A stretch of DNA of 35,967 nt from Acaryochloris sp. CRU_2_0. Its GTDB lineage: Bacteria > Cyanobacteriota > Cyanobacteriia > Thermosynechococcales > Thermosynechococcaceae. The notes under the pieces were generated by a model. It saw only the letters and a list, made by a program, of their open reading frames with translations, was not told the origin of the DNA and searched no databases. The stretch is from positions 1 through 35,967 of the forward strand of contig JAAUOM010000036.1 in NCBI GenBank assembly GCA_012034865.1, written 5' to 3'. Shown in pieces: positions 25,581 to 34,972 of the stretch. How positions within the stretch are numbered: the stretch's first letter is position 1; the number at the start of each line of letters is the position of its first letter. The position numbers and the translations under genes are program-made.

Positions 25581-26279
25581 TTAACTGAAATCCCTTTTGC
25601 GTCCCTGCCATGAGGGAGGTGAGGGAGATGGGGGAGAGCCTAGGGGGGGATGGACTTGGGTGATGGCGGCTAGCAACTGGTCTGGGTGATCTACGAGGAA
25701 GTCGGGGGCTAATGTGGCTAAAGCAGTGCGGTCATTAAAGCCCCAGGTTACGGCAATACTCGTTACGCCCACCTGTTTGGCGGCTTTGATGTCATTGATT
25801 TCATCGCCGATATAAATGAGGTGTTTAGGGTTAACGGGGTTGAGCTTTGCTAATTTTTTGAGCGATCGCACCTTGCCCGCTAAAATTTGGCCGCCATCAA
25901 TAAACTCAAAAAGGGGACGGATCTGTTCTTGTCGGAGAAAATGCTCTACATTTTGGCGAGAGTTGGCGGTGACAATGCCCAGGTGATACCCTTGGTGATG
26001 AATGGCCATCAGGGCTGTGTGCATGCCATCGATTAACTTTAGATCGATGAGCAGACCAGTCAGTTCTTGGCGAAAACGCCTCAGAAAAAAGGGTAGCTTC
26101 CATCTGGGAATACCGAGTTGGCGTGCCATTCCCTGGAGGCTGAGTCTCCTCAAATCAGGGAGTTGATCAGGGGCAAGGGGTAGGTATCCAAACTCTTTGG
26201 CTAGATGATTGGTGGCTTCTATGAAAATGACGACGGAGTCTGCGATCGTGCCATCAAAGTCAAAAACAATTAGGCTCAT
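25581..26279 (-). CDS. HAD-family phosphatase
   Basis: A 232-residue HAD hydrolase of the phosphoglycolate phosphatase-like type. Motif I is FDFDGTIADS with nucleophile Asp7 and Asp9, motif II is IVTANSR, a Lys precedes KVRSLKKLAK, and motif III/IV is YIGDEINDIKAA. The cap region between motifs I and II is helical (C1 cap). The substrate cannot be fixed from sequence. The tail is Pro/Ser-rich (PPLGSPPSPSPPS) and looks disordered. The gene converges with gatA, 42 bases away, and is divergent from hflX. Confidence 0.88.
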   Translation of the reverse strand: MSLIVFDFDGTIADSVVIFIEATNHLAKEFGYLPLAPDQLPDLRRLSLQGMARQLGIPRWKLPFFLRRFRQELTGLLIDLKLIDGMHTALMAIHHQGYHLGIVTANSRQNVEHFLRQEQIRPLFEFIDGGQILAGKVRSLKKLAKLNPVNPKHLIYIGDEINDIKAAKQVGVTSIAVTWGFNDRTALATLAPDFLVDHPDQLLAAITQVHPPLGSPPSPSPPSWQGRKRDFS

Positions 26280-26412
26280 AATCCCGTTCCTCCCAGCCCG
26301 GCTGCCTCTATCTGTGCTTCAGTCTTCTAGCAGGGCAGCAGTTGACAGACAGTATGTCACAATGTAAACCAGTGATGCACTCAAGCAAATCTGTAGGCAG
26401 AGAAATAGGCTT

Positions 26413-28119
26413 ATCGATACCATTTACGGCAACCTCAAAGGCTTAAAATCCAGTCAAATCAAGCAACTGCGGCGGCTCTATCATCAACGGCTACCAAGGG
26501 ATCGCATCACTACGTCCGAATTTGCCCAAAGACTGGCCGCCATTAGCACGGATATTCAACAGCCAATTAGCACCTACCTCAATCGGCGAGGCCAAGTGAT
26601 TCGTGTTGGTGTGGGTTCCCCGCGACAGACCCAAATTCCTCCCCTAGAGCTACCTCGGTATGGTGCTGAACGGCTGAGTGGGATTCGCTGTATTACCACG
26701 ACCCTCAAAACGGAAATACCCAAAGAATCGGCTTTAACGGCGATGGCCTTGCAGCGCTTAGATGCTTTGGCGATTTTAACGATGACTGGCGCTGGATTCG
26801 AGCGCCGGGGTGGTGGTGCCACAGGCTATGTCCGTTCTACCTACCTGGCTCACCTTATTCCTGATCCCCACACCCCCTGGACTATTTCCCCGCCCTTAAG
26901 CCTAGATCAACTGGTTCAGCAAGATTTGCTAGATTTGGTCGAAGCCCTAGAAACAGAATTCAAACGGTCTCTTCCCCTTGATACGGCGAGTTCCACGGTT
27001 CCTCAAGGTGTAGAACAAGTCTTGGTAGTGGCCGTCATTCCTCAAATCCCTGGCGATCAAGATGGGGATGCTAATCTCGCAGAAGTAGCGCTGCTAGTGG
27101 AAAGTGCGGGTGGGGTTGTGATTGAGACGCTGCAACAAAAGCGATCTCACCCCCATCCCCAAACCTTAGTAGGGGCAGGTAAGGTCAAGGAAATTGCCCT
27201 GCGTGCCCAAACTTTGGGGGCAACCCTGATCGTCTTTAATCAAGATCTCTCTCCATCGCAAGTGCGGAATCTGGAGACCCAAATTGGCCTGCGAGTGGTG
27301 GATCGCACGGAAGTGATTTTGGATATCTTTGCCCAGCGGGCTCAGTCACAAGCCGGAAAACTTCAGGTTGAATTAGCCCAACTGGAATATCGGTTGCCGC
27401 GCTTAGCTGGACGCGGACAGGCCATGTCCCGATTGGGGGGTGGCATTGGTACTCGCGGCCCTGGCGAAACTAAACTTGAAACAGAACGGCGGGGAATTCA
27501 ACAGCGGATCAACACCTTGCAACAGGCGGTTAATCAGTTGCAAGCCCATCGCTCCCGCCTACGTCAGCATCGCCAACAACAGCGGGTGCCTTCGGTGGCG
27601 ATAGTGGGTTACACCAATGCGGGTAAGTCCACGCTGCTCAATGTGCTCACAAATGCAGAGGCTTACACCGCCGATCAACTGTTTGCCACCCTTGACCCCA
27701 CCACTCGCCGCTTGAGGATCACCGATCCAGATACTCACCAAACCCATTCCCTGGTGCTCATTGATACAGTGGGATTCATCCATAATTTGCCACCGCCTTT
27801 GATGGATGCCTTCCGCGCCACCTTAGAAGAAGTGACGGAAGCCGATGCCTTACTGCATGTGGTGGATCTGTCTCATCCCAACTGGGAGCAGCATCTGCGA
27901 TCGGTGATGGCACTTTTATCTACCCTGTCGGTCACCCCTGGTCCTGGACTGATTGCCTTTAATAAAATGGATCAAGCCAGTAGCGAAGCCCTCAACCGGG
28001 CACGGGAAGAGTTTCCCCAAGCTGTTTTTATCTCCGCTCAAGAAAAATTAGGCTTAAATACCCTCCGTCAACAGCTCGTCAACCTGATCGAGTATGCAAC
28101 GTTGCCACCCATCGGTTGA
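26413..28119 (+). CDS. hflX: GTPase HflX, with an unusual or damaged start
   Basis: HflX is a ribosome-binding GTPase that splits or rescues stalled ribosomes. GTG 26596 is the first conventional start and gives 507 residues, but the frame upstream encodes the conserved cyanobacterial N-terminus (TIYGNLKGLKSSQIKQLRRL, QRLPRDRITTSEFAQRLAAI, QPISTYLNRRGQ). I therefore extend to ATC 26413, where the sequence reads (I)DTIYGN. Counting from the GTG, G1 is GYTNAGKST (338-346), then DTVGF, NKMD and a C-terminal SAQEKLG; GGGIGTRGPGETKLE is the glycine-rich linker. An ATG at 26375 is one base out of frame with this N-terminus. It could be a lost base, a mutated start, or a rare ATC/ATT start. Confidence 0.88.
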   Translation: MDTIYGNLKGLKSSQIKQLRRLYHQRLPRDRITTSEFAQRLAAISTDIQQPISTYLNRRGQVIRVGVGSPRQTQIPPLELPRYGAERLSGIRCITTTLKTEIPKESALTAMALQRLDALAILTMTGAGFERRGGGATGYVRSTYLAHLIPDPHTPWTISPPLSLDQLVQQDLLDLVEALETEFKRSLPLDTASSTVPQGVEQVLVVAVIPQIPGDQDGDANLAEVALLVESAGGVVIETLQQKRSHPHPQTLVGAGKVKEIALRAQTLGATLIVFNQDLSPSQVRNLETQIGLRVVDRTEVILDIFAQRAQSQAGKLQVELAQLEYRLPRLAGRGQAMSRLGGGIGTRGPGETKLETERRGIQQRINTLQQAVNQLQAHRSRLRQHRQQQRVPSVAIVGYTNAGKSTLLNVLTNAEAYTADQLFATLDPTTRRLRITDPDTHQTHSLVLIDTVGFIHNLPPPLMDAFRATLEEVTEADALLHVVDLSHPNWEQHLRSVMALLSTLSVTPGPGLIAFNKMDQASSEALNRAREEFPQAVFISAQEKLGLNTLRQQLVNLIEYATLPPIG

Positions 28120-28173
28120 TTCTGATGTACCCTCATACTGGTAACAGCAACCACACATCTAGAACACTATCGA

Positions 28174-30174
28174 TTACTGAAGGTTTTGCAGGAGGGTGCG
28201 AGTGGCTTGCAGCCGTTGAATGTTCCCCTCTTGTTGAAACAGATCAGCAGCCTTTTGCAAATCCTCAATGGCTCCAAGATTATCCTGAAGCTCACGCTTG
28301 GCACTGCCGCGATTGTAGTAAGTGTCCGCCGGACTGTCACTATTGCCCCAGCCAGCGTTAATTTGCAGCGCTTGCGTATAGTCATCAATGGCCGCTTGGT
28401 AGCGCTTGATTGAGTGTTTGGCTTTGCCCCTGGCACTGTAGGCGAAGGAACTTTGAGGATCTAAACGGATAGTTTCCGTGCAGTCGGCGATCGCCCCTTC
28501 AGCATCCTTGAGTTTCAGCTTCGCTTCGCCACGATTACAGTAAGGAAAGGGACTTTTAGGATTGATCCGAATCGCTTCTGTAAAATCTGTAATGGCATTA
28601 CTGGGGTCTCCTAATTTAAAGCGGGCTACCCCCCGGCTATTCAAGGTCTCGGCATTCTGGGGGTTGATGCGCAGGGCTTGGTCATAGTCATTGATGGCTC
28701 CTGGGTAGTTGTTGATAGCGGCTTTAGCAATGCCTCGACTGACATAGGCAGGCTCATACTGAGGGTTGAGACGAATCGCCTGACTATAATCTTCAATGGC
28801 GGCATTGGTCTCTTGCAACGCAGCTTTGACATTCCCCCGGTTGACAAAGGCCAGGGCAAAGCGGGGATCCGATTGGATGGCTTGGTTGTAATCAGCGATC
28901 GCACCTTCATAGTCCTTCTGGGCAAATTTAGTATTGCCGCGACCGTTCAAGGCATAAGCATTGTTCGGCTCCAACCGCAGTGCCTGCTGATAATCTTGAA
29001 GGGCGTTTGGATAGTTCTTCAGCCCATAGTGAGCATTACCTCGCCCCACATGGGCAAGCAAATTGTCCGGGCTGATGCGAATCGCAGCGGTATAGTCAGC
29101 AAGAGCAGCCTGATAATCCTGGCGATTATACTTGGCATCCCCCCGACGGATAAACGCAGCGGTACGCTCTACTGTGGAGGCAGAAGAGGAAAGGGTTCGG
29201 GTCGTCAGCACATAGGCTAGACCCGCTAAGCCGCCAAGGGTCAAAAATGCGATCGCAGTTCCCACCCATATCTTTTGTGAGTCTTGAAGAGAAGTGAACC
29301 AAGAAGGACGACGGCGAGGGAGATGACTGAGATGAGCTAAATCTGCCAACACTTCCTGGGCAGATTGATATCGCTGGCTTGGATCGACAGCCAATAGCCG
29401 ATCCAAGATAGCCTGTAATCCAGGACTGAGCGCTGGGGAAACCTGCTGATGCCAACCCTGAGACCAGAAATGACCTGGGACTTGGGCTAAATTCGAGGGA
29501 GAAACTTGAGTGAGTAAATGGACGCAAGTTACCCCTAAACGATACAGATCCCCTCCATGTGTGGCTGGTTCTTGTTGGCGTTGCTCGGGTGGAGTATACA
29601 AGGATGGGGCTGAGCGCAAGAACTGGGCAATCCCCAAGTCAGTCAAAATATAACGACCCTCGAGATCTTGGAGAATATTCTCTGGTTTGAGATCTTGATG
29701 CACCAAGCCCTGGCCATGAACCATTTCCAAGACGGGCAACACATCCAACAGGAGTTTGAGAATTTGCGCTTCCCTAAAGGCACCTTGGGGTAGTTGATCT
29801 AGTAAAGATTGACCCTCAATCCATTGCTGGACAAGATACAGATAATCCCCTTCTTGAAAGTATGCCAATAAATCAGGAATTTGAGGATGGTGGCTTAAGG
29901 TTTGCAGATGCTTAGCTGCGGCCTGAAATAACTGGACCGCCTGGGGATCCGTACCCAAGACCTGTAAGGTCAACTGTTTGACAATACAATGAACATTCAA
30001 TTGATCCGTATCCACTGCCAAATAGGTGGCACCCCAATTCCTAGTTTCTAACAGCTCAATAATTTTGTAGTGCTTGTGCAAAAGCGGGACTAAAGGCGTG
30101 CCACATTGTTGACAAAACTTGTGGGTGTCGGGGTTGAGGGGTTTTTGGCAATTAGGGTTCAGACAACAAATCAT
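28174..30174 (-). CDS. Ser/Thr protein kinase with zinc ribbon, one TM and nine TPRs
   Basis: A 666-residue membrane kinase. Residues 3-24 form a zinc-ribbon (CxxxxxC and CxxC: Cys3/4, Cys9, Cys21, Cys24). The kinase domain (about 35-285) keeps Lys66 (CIVKQL), HQDLKPEN with Asp161 and Asn166, and DLG at 179-181 in place of DFG; the glycine loop is degenerate (LLETRNWGAT), so activity is likely but not certain. One membrane helix at about 303-325 is followed by nine tetratricopeptide repeats (about 339-662) for protein binding on the far side. ATG 30174 is preferred to the in-frame upstream start because the zinc ribbon follows it directly. It converges with hflX. Confidence 0.88.
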   Translation of the reverse strand: MICCLNPNCQKPLNPDTHKFCQQCGTPLVPLLHKHYKIIELLETRNWGATYLAVDTDQLNVHCIVKQLTLQVLGTDPQAVQLFQAAAKHLQTLSHHPQIPDLLAYFQEGDYLYLVQQWIEGQSLLDQLPQGAFREAQILKLLLDVLPVLEMVHGQGLVHQDLKPENILQDLEGRYILTDLGIAQFLRSAPSLYTPPEQRQQEPATHGGDLYRLGVTCVHLLTQVSPSNLAQVPGHFWSQGWHQQVSPALSPGLQAILDRLLAVDPSQRYQSAQEVLADLAHLSHLPRRRPSWFTSLQDSQKIWVGTAIAFLTLGGLAGLAYVLTTRTLSSSASTVERTAAFIRRGDAKYNRQDYQAALADYTAAIRISPDNLLAHVGRGNAHYGLKNYPNALQDYQQALRLEPNNAYALNGRGNTKFAQKDYEGAIADYNQAIQSDPRFALAFVNRGNVKAALQETNAAIEDYSQAIRLNPQYEPAYVSRGIAKAAINNYPGAINDYDQALRINPQNAETLNSRGVARFKLGDPSNAITDFTEAIRINPKSPFPYCNRGEAKLKLKDAEGAIADCTETIRLDPQSSFAYSARGKAKHSIKRYQAAIDDYTQALQINAGWGNSDSPADTYYNRGSAKRELQDNLGAIEDLQKAADLFQQEGNIQRLQATRTLLQNLQ

Positions 30175-30627
30175 AACCAGCACTTGGGCACAGGCAGCAT
30201 CCAGGACAAGCAAGGGTATCTGCTTGAGGGGTAATCCTCTTTTGCGTTGATCCAGCTACAGATAGAGAAGAACGGGTAGCTTGATCCCATGAGAATGGGG
30301 TTGATCCACTCCCACGGCTGAAGCGCATGGGAGTCATACCATTTTCATTTGAAGTTGCATTGTTTCAATTAGGTCAATACTAATGATGGCTAAATCTAAA
30401 TAGTGCGGATTTATCTGAAGTTGGTATGAAGACTCAAGCAGGGATTGCTGGCACAGCCAGTCTAACATTCCCTAGGTAATGCCCTTTTGTAAAGAAGACA
30501 GAAAAATAGCCTAAAACTGGCAGACTCTTGTTGCAAAGTTTTTAGAACTATCTGTGGATGGGCAGTGCGTAGATTTGCAACTGACCCTGAGCCAAATATT
30601 TACTGAGCTGCAGACGCGCTAGCGGGA
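30175..30627. other. Intergenic region with an IS-end-like hairpin
   Basis: 453 bases upstream of the TPR kinase, which must hold its promoter. ACTCCCA (30308-30314) and TGGGAGT (30328-30334) form a hairpin with the loop CGGCTGAAGCGCA, reminiscent of the imperfect palindromes at IS200/IS605-type ends, but no such transposase is nearby. Otherwise I see nothing coding. Confidence 0.45.
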
Positions 30628-31452
30628 TCATCTGCGGGCAATGGCAAATTGAACGGCAGCTCTTTGGGTACCCACATACCGCCAATGCCAAGGTTCAAAG
30701 CTGACCCTTTGGGCATTATTCCGGGGAAACGATAACTCAAAGCCATAGGTTCCGGCGTGGGCGGTTAACCACCGATAGGCTGTGCTGTCTGCAAAAGCCA
30801 ACTTTAAATCGAGTTCTGGTTGATTGCGATCGGCAATATCAACCGCATACCCCGTGTGATGCTCACTGTAGCCAGGAGGTGCGCTCAACTTGGCCGCTGC
30901 TGCTTCACTGCCATGTTTTTGTACTTGCTTTTGAAAGAGTTCTTCTTGATCCTTAACAGAACGGAAGCCAGAAATCGGTTGGAGGGTAAGATCCGCTTCA
31001 ACAGCGGCGGCTACCAATTGGCTAAAGGCTGTGGCCGCTTCTTGGTCTAAATATTCTGTGCGTCGATAGGTGCCTCGGACAAATTCCCCCACACTGACTA
31101 GACGACTCTTCTCATCTTCGGCATAGGGTAAATGGCCAAAATAGGTTCGGGATGGAGCAGCGTTGCTGGACGTTATCGTGGGGGCATTGGCTGTCTGCGC
31201 GGGGGACGGGTGCGGCAATAAGGGTAAATCGTCGTATAACGGCTTGGTATTGGTCGGGTCAGAAGTAGCGGACGATAGAGGAGTCTCTGATGCAGGTAAT
31301 TCCGCTAGGGGAGAAGACGGCGCTTGCGACTGAGGGGGCAAGGCAGACGGCATAATCTGCATACTTGCGGCTAACCAAACAATCACTCCGGTGGTCAATG
31401 CACTAATGGCCACAAATTGAAATTGACTGAAGAATCTTTGGAACCATTTCAT
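30628..31452 (-). CDS. VanY-type D-Ala-D-Ala carboxypeptidase
   Basis: A 274-residue membrane-anchored peptidase acting on peptidoglycan stem peptides. The N-terminus has one hydrophobic segment (about 13-30), then a long Pro/Ser/Ala-rich linker (to about 100). The zinc peptidase domain has SGFRS (161-165), SEHHTGYAVD (196-205), in which His198 and Asp205 are the metal-binding pair of the SxHxxGxAxD motif, and EPWHWR with Glu253 and His256. GTG 31464 is in frame, but ATG 31452 has AGGTGA at the right distance and is preferred. It lies between two Ser/Thr kinase genes on the same strand, only 50 bases behind the upstream kinase, so co-transcription is likely. Confidence 0.88.
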   Translation of the reverse strand: MKWFQRFFSQFQFVAISALTTGVIVWLAASMQIMPSALPPQSQAPSSPLAELPASETPLSSATSDPTNTKPLYDDLPLLPHPSPAQTANAPTITSSNAAPSRTYFGHLPYAEDEKSRLVSVGEFVRGTYRRTEYLDQEAATAFSQLVAAAVEADLTLQPISGFRSVKDQEELFQKQVQKHGSEAAAAKLSAPPGYSEHHTGYAVDIADRNQPELDLKLAFADSTAYRWLTAHAGTYGFELSFPRNNAQRVSFEPWHWRYVGTQRAAVQFAIARR

Positions 31453-31501
31453 AAACTCATTCACCTGCCTGTTTTGAGGATCTCACCCCTCTATCTACGG
31501 T

Positions 31502-33421
31502 TTAGTCAACCTCAAGAAGCTGGGCTGCGATCCACCCCCGCGCTCCTGATTCAGGAAAATATATCTCATACCAGAGGTAGCCGCCTTTATCTTTGCCTTG
31601 TCCTACGATTTGGACGCGATCGCCAGGATAAGCGATATGTTGGGTTGGGAATTGAGTACCGGGACCCGTGCGAATATTCTTACTTTCTGGTGTACCAATG
31701 ATGGTGGCATTTCTACTTTCAGGCGTAGGTTTAGGGGTGACTGGTGGAGAGGGAGATGGGGAGGGTGTTGGTGGAGCAGGGGTTTGATCAGTACGGATGA
31801 GTTGGGCGGCAATCCAGCCTTGGGCTTGGGATTGAGGGAAATAAACATTGTGCCAAAGGAAGCCACCTTGATCGCGATCGCTCCTTATAATTGTGACGCG
31901 ATCCCCCGGATAGGCAATGTGGATGGCGGCATAATGCGTACCAGGACCGGAGCGAATATTTTTTGAACCCGATTCTCCGACAATGCTGGCATTGGTTTGG
32001 TCAGCATTGGACGGTAATGCCACCTCCACAGGGGAGGGTGAGACGGGAGCATCGGCTGGATGAGGCGGTTCCGTTGTCGTGGCAGTAGGGGTAGAGGGGT
32101 TTCCGCGCACAGCTTTATCGGCAGCAGAATTACCGGGACTCAAAGAAGAGGACGGAGTGGGTTGAGAAGGCTGCGGATCAACAGCAAACCAATTTGAGAG
32201 CTGATCGCGCATGAGAACCGCCCCTAACAGAACCACAATGCCGAGAACGCCACCTGTTAACACTGCTTTTTGCCAGAGGGGGAATCGTGGGGTTTGATTC
32301 AGGACTTGGGGAACCACGGGTGGGCTGGGGGGATGTTGAGGAATGACGGCCTGGGTTGGTTCTACTACTGAGGACAGAGGAGCCGAGGGGGGAGAGGCGA
32401 CCTCTGGTTTTGTTGCTAGGGGTATGGTTTCCTGTTGGGAGATGTTCTCCGACCGACCTACAGGCAGAGCCTGGGCTTCGCCTACGACCATCGCTTCCAA
32501 ACTGGCGACATCGACAATATCCGTCGTCGGCATGACTAAGCGATGTAACATCTCGGCGGCGGTTGAAAATCGCTCCCTGGGTTGGGGTTGAATGGCCTGA
32601 GTGAGGGTGGCTATCAATTCAGGACTGAGATGGGGGGTCAAATGCTGCCAGACCACCGTGCCTGTATAGGGATCAGTTTCCAGCTCTTGCGGCACTTTGC
32701 GTGTGAGAAGATAAATGGCGGTTAAACCTAAGCTATAGAGATCACTGCTAAACATGGGTCGGCCAGCCAGTTGCTCCATGGCCATGTACCCCGGTGTCCC
32801 CACAACAATGGAGCGATTGGTTTGCCCCTGGGAATTGACCACCGTACTCATGGTTTCTTTAACAGCACCAAAATCAATGAGGATGGGTATCCCATCGGTT
32901 TGCCGCAGAATAATATTGTCTGGCTTGATATCGCGGTGAACTAGGCGAGCCTGGTGAATATAATCGATCACCGGCAGCAATTTCACTAAAATCTCCCGGA
33001 CTGCCATTTCGCTCAATGGTCCTGACTGTTGCATTTTTTGGGTTAGGGTCTGGCCTGCCACCCATTCTTCTACCAGGTAAAACTGTCCGGCTTCTTCTAA
33101 AAAGGCGTAGAGCATGGGAATTTGGTCATGACTTTCTCCCAAGCGCTCTAGAATAGCGGCTTCTCGCTGAAAACGATCCTTGACCAGTTGATAGATCTGG
33201 GGATTATTATCGATGGGCTTGAGTTGTTTAATCACACATTGGCGGCGAGAAGGCATTTGCATATCCACAGCCAAAAAGGTGGTGCCAAATCCGCCATCTC
33301 CTAAGACTTTGACGACGCGATAACGATTGTTGAGTAGCGTGGGGGCTTGTGGAGTGGGGGGGTGTGAAGCGGGTGTTTGCGGACTTTGCACTTGGGGTGT
33401 ATTACTACCTGAATTTGTCAT
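31502..33421 (-). CDS. Ser/Thr protein kinase with one TM and two SH3b domains
   Basis: A 639-residue membrane kinase with an intact catalytic domain: glycine loop LGDGGFGTTF (40-49), Lys65 (CVIKQLKP), HRDIKPDN (162-169) and DFG with Asp183. A long Pro-rich linker precedes a membrane helix (about 386-404). The extracytoplasmic part carries two SH3b repeats (about 478-545 and 572-639), each with NIRxGPGT, HIAYPGDRV and GWIAAQL. SH3b domains bind cell-wall peptides, so it probably senses the wall and signals to the cytoplasm. The pseudokinase at 1820-2785 is a close relative. It is the first gene of the likely operon with the VanY-type gene. Confidence 0.92.
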   Translation of the reverse strand: MTNSGSNTPQVQSPQTPASHPPTPQAPTLLNNRYRVVKVLGDGGFGTTFLAVDMQMPSRRQCVIKQLKPIDNNPQIYQLVKDRFQREAAILERLGESHDQIPMLYAFLEEAGQFYLVEEWVAGQTLTQKMQQSGPLSEMAVREILVKLLPVIDYIHQARLVHRDIKPDNIILRQTDGIPILIDFGAVKETMSTVVNSQGQTNRSIVVGTPGYMAMEQLAGRPMFSSDLYSLGLTAIYLLTRKVPQELETDPYTGTVVWQHLTPHLSPELIATLTQAIQPQPRERFSTAAEMLHRLVMPTTDIVDVASLEAMVVGEAQALPVGRSENISQQETIPLATKPEVASPPSAPLSSVVEPTQAVIPQHPPSPPVVPQVLNQTPRFPLWQKAVLTGGVLGIVVLLGAVLMRDQLSNWFAVDPQPSQPTPSSSLSPGNSAADKAVRGNPSTPTATTTEPPHPADAPVSPSPVEVALPSNADQTNASIVGESGSKNIRSGPGTHYAAIHIAYPGDRVTIIRSDRDQGGFLWHNVYFPQSQAQGWIAAQLIRTDQTPAPPTPSPSPSPPVTPKPTPESRNATIIGTPESKNIRTGPGTQFPTQHIAYPGDRVQIVGQGKDKGGYLWYEIYFPESGARGWIAAQLLEVD

Positions 33422-33600
33422 CCATCCACCTGAGCCTTGAAAATCATATTAGCAGCCTTAATTCCACGATAAGTGTTTATGCTGATGAATGCAGTGATCA
33501 TGTAGGTGCGATCGCAGTGATTTAAAGCATCTCTTCAATTCTAGAAGTCAGCAGCAGTGATAGGTTGAGGAGACTAGATCATCACCTTTTCAGTTTGGGA

Positions 33601-34548
33601 ATGAAACACTATTCCTGCCAATACCATCCCTACCAACATCCATTCCCACAGCCCTTGCTGACCCGCTATGGTCTCTGGTCGGTACGCCAGGGTCTGATCC
33701 TCACCTTAACCGATGACTTGGGCAATGTCGGTCAAGGCGAGATCGCTCCCCTGGCCTGGTTTGGATCGGAAACTTGGGCACAAGCCTGGGACTATTGCCA
33801 GCAGTTACCTCCTCGACTCACGGCAACAGATCTGCTTACTGTTCCCGATCATCTCCCCGCCTGCCAATTTGGGTTTGGTTGTGCTTGGGCCACCTTAACC
33901 CAAAATCCTAAACAGACAAGTTTGACCTTACCGATCTGTGCGCTTCTACCGACAGGAAGCCCTGCTTTATCAGCCTATGCCGCTCTGTGGCAGCAAGGCT
34001 ATCGCACCTTCAAATGGAAAATTGGCGTTGATGATCCTGAAACCGAAAGGAAGCTTTTGCAAGAGTTGACGATGGCATTGCCAGCCGGGGCAACCCTCCG
34101 CTTAGATGCCAACGGTGGTCTAACCTATGAATCTGCTTGTGAATGGCTAGATCTGTGCGATCAGCTCTTGGCTCAAGTCAGGATCGAATATCTAGAACAA
34201 CCCCTACCTCCGGATCAATTTACTGCCATGTTGAAGTTAACTCAGCACTTTCAGACAGCGTTAGCCTTGGATGAATCCGTGGCCACCTTAGGACAATTAC
34301 AAGCCTGTTATCAGCAAGGGTGGCGAGGTGTTTTTGTGATTAAACCCGCTATTTGTGGTTACCCTGATCAACTGCGAGAATTTTGTCGTATCCACCCTCT
34401 GGATGCCGTCTTTTCTTCGGTGTTTGAATCTGAAATTGGCCGTCAAGCTTGCCTGCAATTGGCCACAGAACTCTCTAATCCCCAGCGGGCTATTGGGTTT
34501 GGCGTTGATCATTTTTGCAGCAACCATCAATCTCTAAACTCTTTATGA
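33601..34548 (+). CDS. menC: o-Succinylbenzoate synthase
   Basis: A 315-residue member of the enolase superfamily that dehydrates SHCHC in phylloquinone (vitamin K1) biosynthesis, needed for the photosystem I quinone. The catalytic and metal set is complete: Lys138 and Lys140 (FKWKIG), Asp169 (RLDANGG), Glu199 (YLEQP), Asp224 (ALDES) and Lys248 (VIKPA), spaced as in the family. ATG 33601 is preferred to the in-frame start at 33565, whose extra residues look unrelated. It is divergent from the SH3b kinase. No other men gene is in the window, which is common in cyanobacteria. Confidence 0.92.
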   Translation: MKHYSCQYHPYQHPFPQPLLTRYGLWSVRQGLILTLTDDLGNVGQGEIAPLAWFGSETWAQAWDYCQQLPPRLTATDLLTVPDHLPACQFGFGCAWATLTQNPKQTSLTLPICALLPTGSPALSAYAALWQQGYRTFKWKIGVDDPETERKLLQELTMALPAGATLRLDANGGLTYESACEWLDLCDQLLAQVRIEYLEQPLPPDQFTAMLKLTQHFQTALALDESVATLGQLQACYQQGWRGVFVIKPAICGYPDQLREFCRIHPLDAVFSSVFESEIGRQACLQLATELSNPQRAIGFGVDHFCSNHQSLNSL

Positions 34549-34656
34549 TCGAGCGCTATTAGCTTTGGGGTAGTCCTAAAGAAGGATTAATATTCTGCGC
34601 TTACAGGGCTTCCAATCCCTCAAATCTGCGATGACTAAGCTGGCTAACTGGGTTGA

Positions 34657-34848
34657 TGTTATTTTCTCCCTGCTAACTTAAAACAACTCTGGGCTGCATC
34701 CCACATCACAAATCTTCAAGAACTTACAAAAAATCTTGAATTAGCAGGTTTTAGAATCATTGAAAATATAGAAGTATGGAAATTTCAATATATTCGAGCA
34801 ATCAAATCTGAGGAAGTTGAACTCTCTCAAATTAAAGTGAAACTCTAG
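34657..34848 (+). pseudogene. 3' remnant of a methyltransferase-like gene
   Basis: A start-less frame reads ITNLQELTKNLELAGFRIIE and then VWKFQYIRAIKS up to TAG 34846-34848. The AGF turn followed by a beta strand and a final YIRAIK strand resembles the C-terminus of class I SAM-dependent methyltransferases, but 60 residues are too few to be sure. The rest of the gene is absent. Confidence 0.35.
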
Positions 34849-34916
34849 CGTGGAAACAATAAACACCGAACTCGTTAACTCAAGGTGTGAGCCAGACAGA
34901 AACAAAATTTTTCAAT

Positions 34917-34966
34917 TATAATGGGCGACATCCTAGCCATCAGATAAAAACTAAAGCTCCAAGGAA
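34917..34966 (+). promoter_or_regulatory. Promoter -10 and ribosome site of the VapBC-type pair
   Basis: TATAAT at 34917-34922 is a perfect -10 box; no clear -35 box lies 16-18 bases before it. AAGGAA at 34961-34966 sits six bases before ATG 34973 and is a strong ribosome-binding site. Confidence 0.55.
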
Positions 34967-34972
34967 ATTGAC

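Larger units (their letters stand above)
34549..34972. other. Gap between menC and the VapBC-type pair
   Basis: 424 bases. The right half holds a likely gene remnant (34657-34848) and the promoter of the toxin-antitoxin pair. ACACC and GGTGT arms around 34864-34887 may be an operator. The first 100 bases hold nothing I can identify. Confidence 0.5.

Noticed and set aside
28678..29220. 180-codon plus-strand open frame
   Set aside because: It lies antisense to the TPR repeats of the kinase; the periodic sequence of the repeats creates it and it has no own signals.
30152..30337. 61-codon minus-strand frame upstream of the TPR kinase
   Set aside because: It overlaps the kinase start in another frame and crosses the hairpin; no similarity or ribosome site.
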